Positions 7,437 to 13,747 of a DNA stretch of 29,054 nucleotides are shown here, one piece after another (the stretch's first letter is position 1; every line of letters begins with the position of its first letter). The position numbers and the translations under genes are program-made. The DNA is from Candidatus Saccharimonadales bacterium (GTDB lineage: Bacteria > Patescibacteriota > Saccharimonadia > Saccharimonadales > Saccharimonadaceae). The stretch is taken from the NCBI GenBank assembly GCA_030145955.1, contig JASLCR010000007.1:1-29054 (forward strand), in the 5' to 3' direction. The notes beneath the pieces were generated by a model. The model did no database searches and was not told where the DNA came from. It saw only the letters and a program-made list of their open reading frames with translations.

Positions 7437-7445
7437 ATTGTACCA
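7437..7445 (-). promoter_or_regulatory. Extended -10 promoter of the PIF1-type helicase
   Basis: TGGTACAAT on the minus strand ends 8 bases before ATG 7428. Confidence 0.6.
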
Positions 7446-7472
7446 TCTGTGCACGTTGCGCTTTTGCTTTAG

Positions 7473-7481
7473 TGCTATACT
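7473..7481 (+). promoter_or_regulatory. Extended -10 promoter of the Pro-rich surface protein
   Basis: TGCTATACT (TG at 7473-7474, TATACT at 7476-7481). A TTGCGC at 7456-7461 is too close (14 bases) to be a normal -35. The leader would be about 28 bases and includes a GAGAGGG ribosome site. Confidence 0.6.
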
Positions 7482-7516
7482 GAACATATAAAAGTTAATG
7501 TGAGATGAGAGGGATT

Positions 7517-8299
7517 ATGGATCAAACTCCACAACCACCAGTGCAACCAACAGAACCGGTAGCACCAATGCCACCACAAGCACCACTACCGCCGAATACA
7601 CCAAATAACAGCGTACCGCCAAGCCCTGGCAGTAACAAAGGTCTTATTATCGGACTCGTCGTGGGAGTAATTGTTTTACTACTCGTCATTGCAGGTATTG
7701 TACTAGCTGTCACACTAGGCGGTAAAGATACGAAAAACAATACACAAGATCGTAAAAATAATACTAATACGACAAAAACTGACGAATCAAAAGAAGACGC
7801 GCTACGATCAGCAAACGCAAAAACTGCTAAATATCAGTCTGAGATGAGTGCCGTATGTGAAAACGGCTCTATCACCAACGCAGGAGATTTTGCGAAGCCA
7901 TACAAGGTGATTGCCTTTTCTAAGAACAGCACAAACAGAAATTACACATCAGCAACACTTCCCTATGGCACTGATTATGCAGCCAAATACAGCGATCCTA
8001 TCGAGTCGGTCAATGTCGTTGCCTGCCTCGATGAAAAGCCAGACACTGCGGTTAAATCAAAAACGTGTGATTTTAAATCAGGCAGCAAAATGACTACACT
8101 TGATTACTATGCTCTCAAATACACAGTAACATTACGTGAGGCGAAATCTGGCAAGCTTATTAAAACGCTCGAAGACGTGAATGCACCAGCAACAACCTGC
8201 CCGATGTTTGCAACATACGATAAAAACGATCCAAAATACTATGCTCGTCCTGATAGTACAGCCCTCGACGCAGCTATTAAACAGTTCGTCACCGAGTAA
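7517..8299 (+). CDS. Proline-rich, membrane-anchored extracellular protein, unknown
   Basis: 260 residues from ATG 7517: a Pro/Gln-rich cytoplasmic segment (about 1-42, e.g. PPVQPTEPVAPMPP), one transmembrane helix (GLIIGLVVGVIVLLLVIAGIVLAV), an Asn/Thr/Lys linker, then a small extracellular domain with four Cys (VCENGS, VVACLD, KTCDFK, TTCPMF) that could form two disulfides. The upstream ATG at 7505 overlaps the GAGAGGG Shine-Dalgarno, so 7517 is chosen. The Pro-rich-tail plus single-helix plus Asn/Thr-linker architecture is frequent in Saccharibacteria surface proteins. It is a single-gene unit between its promoter and a shared terminator. No family recognised. Confidence 0.85.
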   Translation: MDQTPQPPVQPTEPVAPMPPQAPLPPNTPNNSVPPSPGSNKGLIIGLVVGVIVLLLVIAGIVLAVTLGGKDTKNNTQDRKNNTNTTKTDESKEDALRSANAKTAKYQSEMSAVCENGSITNAGDFAKPYKVIAFSKNSTNRNYTSATLPYGTDYAAKYSDPIESVNVVACLDEKPDTAVKSKTCDFKSGSKMTTLDYYALKYTVTLREAKSGKLIKTLEDVNAPATTCPMFATYDKNDPKYYARPDSTALDAAIKQFVTE

Positions 8300-8320
8300 T
8301 AGATCAAAGTACAATACTAT

Positions 8321-8348
8321 AAAACCCCAGCGATATCACTGGGGTTTT
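8321..8348. terminator. Bidirectional intrinsic terminator
   Basis: AAAACCCCAG (8321-8330) pairs with CTGGGGTTTT (8339-8348) around an 8-base loop. A- and T-runs flank both sides, so it serves the plus-strand surface gene and the minus-strand DUF4868 gene. Confidence 0.9.
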
Positions 8349-8360
8349 ACTTAGCTCGTT

Positions 8361-9353
8361 TTAGCCTCTTGGCGGCTCACCGCCACTTGGCTCATCAAGC
8401 AACTTCTTGCTCTTTATTTCGTAGCGCTTACCAGTAATTTCACTGGTAATATAATCTTCATTAATGAGGTTCACAAACGTATCAAGATCGTTACCATCCA
8501 TAATAATAATCGCTCCCGCATCATCAGTCATGAGCTCAAGCTGCATATCATCAGCATACTCGATTACCTTCTCTTGCGATATCTCACCAACTTCAAGTTT
8601 CTGTAGCTTATTGATTGTCTTTTTGCGATCTTTCACTAGGGCTTGCATATCGAGACCATCAGGGAAACTTAGCTTGTACTTCTGCTCAATCTCGAGTACT
8701 TTTTTATCGGCCAATGCCTGCTTTTTAAAATCATACTCAAACAGCCGCTCAAACTTTGTCTGGCTAAATACAAATATATCTTGATCTACTATCAGTACAT
8801 GGTTATCTGCTGGAATCTTTAAGCCAACATCTGCCTTAAAACGATCAAAGCGAGCACCATTAATTTCCCAGGCAGTAATATCGCTCAGCGCTGCACCGGT
8901 TTGTAGCGATTTAACAATATAAAATGCCTTACTCACATCTGTTTTTGAAGTGAACCGAGCAATAATTCCCTTCATACGCTTAAAGTCATGTTCTTCTTGG
9001 CTAAATTCAATGATGTCCGATCGTTCTTTTTCAATCAGATTTATCAACGTGTCTGCTTTTGTCACTCGCGTTCGTTCAGTTCTTAGTAGTACATTTTCCT
9101 CTGCTTCCGACTCTTCAAACACTCGTACACTCAGTCCGGTACCCGCCCCAAGATTCACCTGCCCGATCACATCGTAGAGAAACAGCGCTCGAATCTGCGC
9201 CTCAAGTTCACTGGCAAATCGCATTGAAAATGGCGTGTAAAAGCGATTAAAAAGAAACAGCTCAATGTCGAGATCACCTTTAATGGCATCAGTTTGGTTA
9301 GCCCACAAAAAAATATCTGTCGTTGTATCAGTAGCTGGTGTTTGTTCTTCCAT
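8361..9353 (-). CDS. DUF4868 (KwaB-like) protein
   Basis: 330-residue soluble protein matching the DUF4868 pattern: a beta-rich N-terminal half, the ILIVDQD-like core (VLIVDQDIFVFSQTKFERLF, about residues 192-211), a Lys-rich helical stretch (KDRKKTINKLQKLE), and the C-terminal signature LINEDYITSEITGKRYEIKS. DUF4868 is the domain of KwaB, the cytosolic half of the two-gene Kiwa anti-phage system; its partner KwaA is a multi-pass membrane protein. No such gene is adjacent here: upstream is an unknown soluble 169-aa protein, downstream a terminator. A solitary DUF4868 gene may act in defence with a distant partner or do something else. Domain recognition is fairly firm; a defence role is inference. 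Confidence 0.83.
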   Translation of the reverse strand: MEEQTPATDTTTDIFLWANQTDAIKGDLDIELFLFNRFYTPFSMRFASELEAQIRALFLYDVIGQVNLGAGTGLSVRVFEESEAEENVLLRTERTRVTKADTLINLIEKERSDIIEFSQEEHDFKRMKGIIARFTSKTDVSKAFYIVKSLQTGAALSDITAWEINGARFDRFKADVGLKIPADNHVLIVDQDIFVFSQTKFERLFEYDFKKQALADKKVLEIEQKYKLSFPDGLDMQALVKDRKKTINKLQKLEVGEISQEKVIEYADDMQLELMTDDAGAIIIMDGNDLDTFVNLINEDYITSEITGKRYEIKSKKLLDEPSGGEPPRG

Positions 9354-9424
9354 ATCTTACCTATATATTAGTAGTTCTCGTACCAGTATACTTGAATGAC
9401 TAGCGGCAAGTTGCCGTACTATTT

Positions 9425-9934
9425 TCAACGAGTTGGAAGAAACTTTGCGAGTAGTGAGTACGTTGCTGCACCGAACGACCGTCGCTGAGCTACCGGACGC
9501 TCCGGTAGCGGAAATGCTGCTTCAACACGCTTTGCTATGGCCTCGCCAGATTCATACGCACCATTCTCTTTACTCCAACGCACGGCAGCTCCACCTGCCA
9601 CCCATGACTTTGTATACATTTCTTCGTCGCTCCAATCAACGTAGCGGTACACGCAACGCTGAAATATACGCTCGCCAATGTCGTGCACCAATAGTTGACG
9701 CCGCAGTAAGTGAGTTTCTGTTTTGAAGATACAATCAGCCCTGTTTTTATGTTCCATGCGCGCCAAAATACTATCAGCAATAGCCGTAAGTCGACCAACC
9801 GCCTCCCTCTCTTGCTCAGGAAAGTAATGCTCACTCACTCTCCCATCATATACCTCGTCAGTCTGATAGTTTCTCATGTAGATACGACCCGATTCGGATT
9901 GTACCTTCATGTCATCATCAGCAAACTCACTCAT
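9425..9934 (-). CDS. Soluble hypothetical protein
   Basis: 169 residues, no membrane helix or signal peptide. Acidic N-terminus (MSEFADDDMKVQSESGRIYM) followed by a mostly helical body with several aromatic clusters (FQRCVYRYVDWSDEEMYTKS) and a basic C-terminal tail. An alternative start is Met 9 (9910). A TATAAT at 9951-9946 ends 11 bases before ATG 9934, giving a leader of only a few bases. It precedes the DUF4868 gene by 71 bases on the same strand, so they may be read together, though a TATACT-like element at 9390-9385 could start the DUF4868 gene separately. I do not recognise a family. Confidence 0.75.
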   Translation of the reverse strand: MSEFADDDMKVQSESGRIYMRNYQTDEVYDGRVSEHYFPEQEREAVGRLTAIADSILARMEHKNRADCIFKTETHLLRRQLLVHDIGERIFQRCVYRYVDWSDEEMYTKSWVAGGAAVRWSKENGAYESGEAIAKRVEAAFPLPERPVAQRRSFGAATYSLLAKFLPTR

Positions 9935-9945
9935 AAAGTAGAGCG

Positions 9946-9951
9946 ATTATA
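9946..9951 (-). promoter_or_regulatory. -10 element of the 169-aa hypothetical gene
   Basis: Perfect TATAAT on the minus strand, ending 11 bases before ATG 9934; no clear -35. Confidence 0.5.
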
Positions 9952-9982
9952 GTACCAAAGAAGCACCGTGTCAATAGAAAGA

Positions 9983-10285
9983 TTATTCGACGACTTCTAT
10001 ACCATTCCAAAACGCCACGTAGCCAGCAAAGTCTTTCTTGACCCGTTCAACAGAGCCTTCCTTTGGTTCTGGATAGTACCAAGCGCCAAATTCATTCATG
10101 TTGTCATCAACTGCAACGTCGTAATAACTAGCCTCACCCTTCCAGTGACATATTGTGTGATGATCACTATCCTCGAAATACTGACGCACAAGACTTGTCG
10201 GCGGAAAATACCAGTTGCCCTCAATACGTATCAGATCTTCTTTTGGCGCCTCAGCAATTGTTACGCCATTCCAAACAGCCTTCAT
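9983..10285 (-). CDS. DUF427 domain protein
   Basis: 100-residue, single-domain protein with the DUF427 pattern throughout: MKAVWNGVTIAEAP at the start, EGNWYFPPTSL, then CHWKGEASYYDV (residues 46-57), AWYYPEPKEG, and VAFWNGIEVV at the end. The conserved C-x-W-K-G block forms part of a small beta-tent fold whose biochemical role is not established. It starts 5 bases after the cupredoxin gene's stop with a GGAG-type ribosome site, making it the third gene of the heme-protein/cupredoxin operon. DUF427 genes in redox operons are not something I can tie to a known mechanism. Confidence 0.93.
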   Translation of the reverse strand: MKAVWNGVTIAEAPKEDLIRIEGNWYFPPTSLVRQYFEDSDHHTICHWKGEASYYDVAVDDNMNEFGAWYYPEPKEGSVERVKKDFAGYVAFWNGIEVVE

Positions 10286-10290
10286 AGCCC

Positions 10291-10761
10291 CTACTCCGTT
10301 ACCGTAAGTGTGCCGGTAAATTGCGCCTGCAGATGATCGTGGAATCCATGTTTACCGACTTCCGTTGGAGTAAAGCTTGCAGATTCACCTGGCTGCAAGA
10401 CCGAAAGATTCAACTCTGGCTCACCCGTATGCGTTGGATGGTTGTCGGAAGAAAATTCCAGCTGTGTCTTTGACTGGTTTTTCACCTCCACACGTTGGCC
10501 TTTCTTCACCGTATAGCTACTTTTCTCAAAGCCTTGATCAGTAAATACAATCGTTGCGCCAGCTGGCTGCTCAGAAGAGTTTGCTGTATCTGTTTTATTT
10601 TTATTCGTATCAGGCGTGGCCGATGAAGTGTTCGTTGTCTTCACTGGTGAAGAATTGTTGCCGGCATTATTTGCAAGCGCATACACAACTACCCCGCCAA
10701 CCGCGACTATTGCTACTGCCGCCACAATCCATCCCACGATTTGGCTATTCTTGTCCATCAA
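10291..10761 (-). CDS. Membrane-anchored cupredoxin-like protein with an HDH metal site
   Basis: 156 residues: short cytoplasmic tail, one transmembrane helix (IVGWIVAAVAIVAVGGVVVYAL), an Asn/Thr/Ser/Lys linker (about 31-66), and a C-terminal cupredoxin beta-sandwich. The usual blue-copper C-x(n)-H-x(n)-M loop is replaced by KHGFHDHLQAQFTGTLTV; H108 and H111 (NHPTHTG) and H138, H141, H143 are the candidate ligands. The HDHL...G.L.V variant recurs in cupredoxin-domain proteins of many bacteria and probably binds copper without a blue Cys-ligated centre. The start overlaps the end of the upstream heme-type membrane gene by 17 bases. Met 1 or Met 2 may initiate. Confidence 0.87.
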   Translation of the reverse strand: MMDKNSQIVGWIVAAVAIVAVGGVVVYALANNAGNNSSPVKTTNTSSATPDTNKNKTDTANSSEQPAGATIVFTDQGFEKSSYTVKKGQRVEVKNQSKTQLEFSSDNHPTHTGEPELNLSVLQPGESASFTPTEVGKHGFHDHLQAQFTGTLTVTE

Positions 10762-11407
10762 GCACCCCCTTTGGCTTCACTCTACTATCGTACCTATAAT
10801 TATACACCCAGGCTCCCACAAGCAGCAGTCCATATATCCACCAGAGTGTCAGAAACCATGGCAGTGTTAACTCTCGACCAAGTTCCAATGAATGAATAAA
10901 TATACCAATCATTGCTACTACTTGCGCGTACTCAACATACTTCCACCAGGCTGCATCACGAAACCATCGCCGCAACTCAAACATAAGAAATACCAACAAA
11001 CATGCAGTCCCGAGTACAAGAAAGACTGCCTTGTTCCCATATGCCAACTCATAGCTACCTGGTGGCAAACCCAATCCGTCAGCAATCAGTCGATAATTAA
11101 GCAGCAGCGGGTGCAAAATGATCAGTACAAGCACTAGTGCCGATGAGGCAGGCCAATAGATACCTGCTTGATCTTTAGCAACCCCCATCCCTCTTCTTAC
11201 TGCGCCAAAAATATAATGCGACCACATCAGAACAAAAGCCATCAGCCCTAAAAGTGGGAAAAGTGAAAACTCGTCTACCCCTCGTTCAAAAATATTTCGA
11301 GACTGTATCCACGCAACAAAAACCGTCGCTAGCACTATGGCCGCACACGTCCACTCAATAAAGTGAAATACTTTCTTCGTTGAGCCACCTAATGCTCGAT
11401 ACTTCAT
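10745..11407 (-). CDS. Six-helix membrane protein of ferric-reductase/cytochrome b type
   Basis: 220 residues with about six transmembrane helices. In-helix histidines at 64 (LMWSHYIFG), 99 (LIILHPLLL) and 172 (GIFIHSLELG), plus H15 near the first helix, fit the ferric-reductase-like transmembrane domain that carries b-type hemes. No flavin/NAD domain follows. Its 3' end overlaps the cupredoxin gene, suggesting electron transfer between a membrane heme and an extracytoplasmic copper site, perhaps for copper or iron redox work or oxygen defence; that is inference. A TATACT ends 6 bases before ATG 11407, immediately after the stop of the preceding gene, so the operon probably starts here with a leaderless message. 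Confidence 0.82.
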   Translation of the reverse strand: MKYRALGGSTKKVFHFIEWTCAAIVLATVFVAWIQSRNIFERGVDEFSLFPLLGLMAFVLMWSHYIFGAVRRGMGVAKDQAGIYWPASSALVLVLIILHPLLLNYRLIADGLGLPPGSYELAYGNKAVFLVLGTACLLVFLMFELRRWFRDAAWWKYVEYAQVVAMIGIFIHSLELGRELTLPWFLTLWWIYGLLLVGAWVYNYRYDSRVKPKGVLDGQE

Positions 11408-11413
11408 ATACTT

Positions 11414-11419
11414 AGTATA
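11414..11419 (-). promoter_or_regulatory. -10 element of the heme/cupredoxin operon
   Basis: TATACT on the minus strand begins right after the TAG of the bestrophin-like gene and ends 6 bases before ATG 11407. No good -35. Confidence 0.55.
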
Positions 11420-12178
11420 CTATTTTTCAACTTCTTTGGAGAGATAGCTCTTTGTCTCGCGAAGCAGAAAGAGGCTAATGTCATCACGCGTCGCCCCTTC
11501 TGAATGAAATGGAACACTAATTGTTTGAATAAGTGCCAGCATATATACCATGATAAAAGTAATTGTTCCCGTAATGACCAGCCCGCCATAGAACGGATCA
11601 ATATTGGTAAGTAATAATGCAACAATAGCAAGAACAACAATGGAGCGCACAAGCAAGAATGCCGACGGAATAAATTTAATCTTCTGGATATAGTTTACAC
11701 GGTACATACTCTTTAAAAGAATCGACTGTTGCTGCTTTAATTTCACAATATAATTCGCTGGTACACCTGCCTTCTCCATCTCACCAAATGTTACATTAAG
11801 ATCGGAAATCTCTCGTCGTGCACCTTTGCGATTGACTCTCGTACCTTCACGAAATGCTCCTAGAATATCAATCAGGTTTGCCCTGAATATAGCAAGATCA
11901 AATTTATATACTTTTCGAATTTCTTTTGCATCTTCATACATACCTTCGATATTCGATGCAAACTCTGCCGGAATCCGCTCGCTTTCCTTGTAGTCGGCAA
12001 TAGTTGCTGAGAGCACAAAACCCATCACAAATATAACACTGGAAATCATACTGTTATGCAAGCTGGTCTGTTCAATCGGTTCAAACCCAAGTAGATGCAA
12101 CATATACTTACCGATCACTACAACAGCTGTCGCCGCAAGCGCAACAAAAAAGATCTTCGCGTTTTTGAGAAATCTCAT
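11420..12178 (-). CDS. Bestrophin-like/DUF4239-type membrane protein
   Basis: 252 residues: two N-terminal helices (FFVALAATAVVVIGKYML; SMISSVIFVMGFVLSATIADY), a central cytoplasmic helical domain of about 100 residues rich in Lys, Arg and Glu, and two C-terminal helices (FLLVRSIVVLAIVALLL; LVITGTITFIMVYMLALIQT). This 2+2 layout with the FVLS-x-x-IADY-KESERIPAE stretch is like bestrophin-like DUF4239 proteins, possible anion channels. Family match is from layout more than from diagnostic residues. It has its own extended -10 promoter ending 8 bases before the ATG. Confidence 0.75.
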   Translation of the reverse strand: MRFLKNAKIFFVALAATAVVVIGKYMLHLLGFEPIEQTSLHNSMISSVIFVMGFVLSATIADYKESERIPAEFASNIEGMYEDAKEIRKVYKFDLAIFRANLIDILGAFREGTRVNRKGARREISDLNVTFGEMEKAGVPANYIVKLKQQQSILLKSMYRVNYIQKIKFIPSAFLLVRSIVVLAIVALLLTNIDPFYGGLVITGTITFIMVYMLALIQTISVPFHSEGATRDDISLFLLRETKSYLSKEVEK

Positions 12179-12186
12179 CTCTACTA

Positions 12187-12195
12187 ATTATAGCA
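12187..12195 (-). promoter_or_regulatory. Extended -10 promoter of the bestrophin-like gene
   Basis: TGCTATAAT on the minus strand, ending 8 bases before ATG 12178. Confidence 0.65.
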
Positions 12196-12198
12196 AAG

Positions 12199-12221
12199 TG
12201 CGGCCATACTATATGACCGCA
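12199..12221 (-). terminator. Hairpin after the Excalibur protein gene (weak terminator)
   Basis: 10-bp stem TGCGGTCATA / TATGGCCGCA on the minus strand, with one T-G pair that would be a C-A mismatch on the other strand. It is followed by only a short CTTTG tail, so termination may be incomplete. Confidence 0.45.
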
Positions 12222-12247
12222 GTAGAGCTATTTTGATACCGATTATT

Positions 12248-12856
12248 CTATCGCTCACAAGCAATGCCGTCATTGTCACGGTCAAGCTTTGACTGGTAAC
12301 TAGGGTCACTTCGTTTAATATCAAAGACACCGGCGTTAAAAGCTTCCGTACAGTTATTGAACACTCGGCCGCCAGTTGATTTACTCGTTGCCTGCTTTGC
12401 CACCTTCTCTTTTGACTCCTTGCTTGCTACTGCGGCCTGGTCTTTATTCACTACCCCTTTCTCGCCGTCTGGCTGAGTCTGAACCGGCGAATACTTACCA
12501 TTTTGGTCAAGCTGCGGCTTTTCTGTAGCCAAGAAGCCAAATCCGGCCAGCCATACAAAGAAGAGCGCAATCAAACCTTTTGCCCACGGACTTTGCTTGA
12601 ATCCTTCTGGGTCGTTAAAGTACCAAATGGCAATTGCAACAGCTGGAATAATTGGCAAACATACCAGCCACAACAACCAGCCAACCAAAATGCGCCGTCC
12701 AGATGTCCAGTTCTGGTATCGATTCTTTGTCAACGGAAACCTACTAAGGATCCATACTGATGCTCGCAGGAAAAAGCCAGGATGCGCGTTAATTTCACGT
12801 TCACGAGCAATTTTATCAGCCTCGCTTACTACTGGTTTCTTGGTTGACTCTGTCAT
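12248..12856 (-). CDS. Membrane protein with C-terminal Excalibur calcium-binding domain
   Basis: 202 residues from ATG 12856: a charged cytoplasmic N-terminus, two hydrophobic helices (ILVGWLLWLVCLPIIPAVAIAIW and a second, LIALFFVWLAGFGFLA), a Gln/Lys-rich linker, and a C-terminal Excalibur domain (VFNNCTEAFNAGVFDIKRSD then DRDNDGIACER). The domain has its two Cys and the DxDxDGxxCE calcium loop. Excalibur domains sit on many bacterial surface proteins and nucleases. A longer frame to 13024 is rejected because it overlaps the divergent GTG-started gene; GGGAGA lies 8 bases before ATG 12856. Confidence 0.88.
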   Translation of the reverse strand: MTESTKKPVVSEADKIAREREINAHPGFFLRASVWILSRFPLTKNRYQNWTSGRRILVGWLLWLVCLPIIPAVAIAIWYFNDPEGFKQSPWAKGLIALFFVWLAGFGFLATEKPQLDQNGKYSPVQTQPDGEKGVVNKDQAAVASKESKEKVAKQATSKSTGGRVFNNCTEAFNAGVFDIKRSDPSYQSKLDRDNDGIACER

Positions 12857-12907
12857 ACTATCTATCTCCCAATTATGATATGCCTTTAATATATCACAGA
12901 AATACGC

Positions 12908-12913
12908 TACACT
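12908..12913 (+). promoter_or_regulatory. -10 element for the EF-hand protein gene
   Basis: TACACT, about 22 bases of leader before GTG 12942, including GGAGG at 12931-12935. The -35 region is poor. Confidence 0.4.
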
Positions 12914-12941
12914 GAATGCATTAATCATATGGAGGAGCACT

Positions 12942-13217
12942 GTGGGATTATTCGACTCAATCACCAACCTATTCAGCAAAACTAAAGGGACTGACGAACT
13001 ACTTAACGCCTTCAAGAACGGCAAGCTTGACGTAAATAGCCTAAAAGATCAATTATCCACTGGCCAGCTTGAGCAGGTGCAAAAAATGGCTGATCAAAAT
13101 GGTGATGGAAAAGTTGACCTATCTGATCTGAAAGATCTTAATCTTCAAGACACTATAGCTAACGGCCTTAAAGATACGCTTGGCAATCTCGGCGACGATA
13201 TACTCAAAAAGAAATGA
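12942..13217 (+). CDS. Small EF-hand-like calcium-binding protein
   Basis: 91 residues from GTG 12942 with GGAGG 6 bases upstream. Acidic, helical, soluble. Residues about 51-62 (DQNGDGKVDLSD) form a canonical EF-hand/dockerin calcium loop, D-x-N-x-D-G-x-V-D-x-x-D. The N-terminal half (LLNAFKNGKLDVNSLKDQLS) looks like a degenerate second copy of a helix-loop-helix. The N-terminus MGLFDSITNLFSK is amphipathic and could touch the membrane. It is transcribed away from the Excalibur gene across an 85-base gap, so two calcium-loop proteins share one regulatory region. Precise role unknown. Confidence 0.82.
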   Translation: MGLFDSITNLFSKTKGTDELLNAFKNGKLDVNSLKDQLSTGQLEQVQKMADQNGDGKVDLSDLKDLNLQDTIANGLKDTLGNLGDDILKKK

Positions 13218-13244
13218 CAACGTTTACTTGTATCGCATTTATGC

Positions 13245-13272
13245 TTGCAATCCTCTTAACGATAATTATACT
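13245..13272 (+). promoter_or_regulatory. Promoter of the 148-aa hypothetical gene (leaderless)
   Basis: TTGCAA (13245-13250), 16-base spacer, TATACT (13267-13272), with ATG 13279 only 6 bases after the -10. Confidence 0.7.
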
Positions 13273-13278
13273 TTGATC

Positions 13279-13725
13279 ATGACTTACAGACACTCAATAC
13301 ACCAGACATACGACCATATGCTAGCTCAGCATACCGAAGAGACAACAATGCCGAGTGGCCTTGTCATAGCACGTCACATCGGTCTGACAAGCATAGGCAT
13401 ACAAAAAGCGCCCCAAGTTGGCGAATTTTTGATCGCAACCGAGGTACCAGAAATTGATGCATCAGGTTTTCTTAACAATGCTACTGATAGCTTCGAGACA
13501 CCAACCATGGAAGAAGCCGTGGAACCACTCGCTACTCGAGTCCTTAAACTTGGCAATGTAGCATCTCTAGATATTATGCCTTTTGCTCCTGATCGCAATC
13601 CAGAGCTCATAAATGAGACCGATGAGGAACTTATTCGTAAATTCAAAGCCATACTTTCACTGGAACTAGGCAAGAGATCGGTCAAGAAACCAAGTGAAGA
13701 CTCAAGTATTGGCAATTATCTCTAG
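13279..13725 (+). CDS. Soluble hypothetical protein
   Basis: 148 residues from ATG 13279 (MTYRHSIHQTYDHMLAQHTE...). No membrane helix. It has a His-rich start, a beta-rich centre (GLVIARHIGLTSIGIQ) and an acidic helical end (ETDEELIRKFKAILSLELGK). A frame open to 13180 overlaps the EF-hand gene; the promoter at 13245-13272 places transcription start at the chosen ATG itself. The downstream hairpin 13711-13745 overlaps its last codons. No family recognised. Confidence 0.72.
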   Translation: MTYRHSIHQTYDHMLAQHTEETTMPSGLVIARHIGLTSIGIQKAPQVGEFLIATEVPEIDASGFLNNATDSFETPTMEEAVEPLATRVLKLGNVASLDIMPFAPDRNPELINETDEELIRKFKAILSLELGKRSVKKPSEDSSIGNYL

Positions 13726-13745
13726 CTAGTATAGAAATAATTGCC
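13711..13745. terminator. Hairpin between convergent genes (weak terminator)
   Basis: GGCAATTAT (13711-13719) pairs with ATAATTGCC (13737-13745) around a 17-base loop containing CTAGCTAG. There is no T-run, so terminator function is uncertain. Confidence 0.35.
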
Positions 13746-13747
13746 CA

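Noticed and set aside
7456..7481. TTGCGC as a -35 with TATACT
   Set aside because: Spacer is only 14 bases; the extended TGn-10 is the better explanation.
12857..13024. N-terminal extension of the Excalibur protein
   Set aside because: It would overlap the divergent GTG-started EF-hand gene and lacks a ribosome site; ATG 12856 has GGGAGA.
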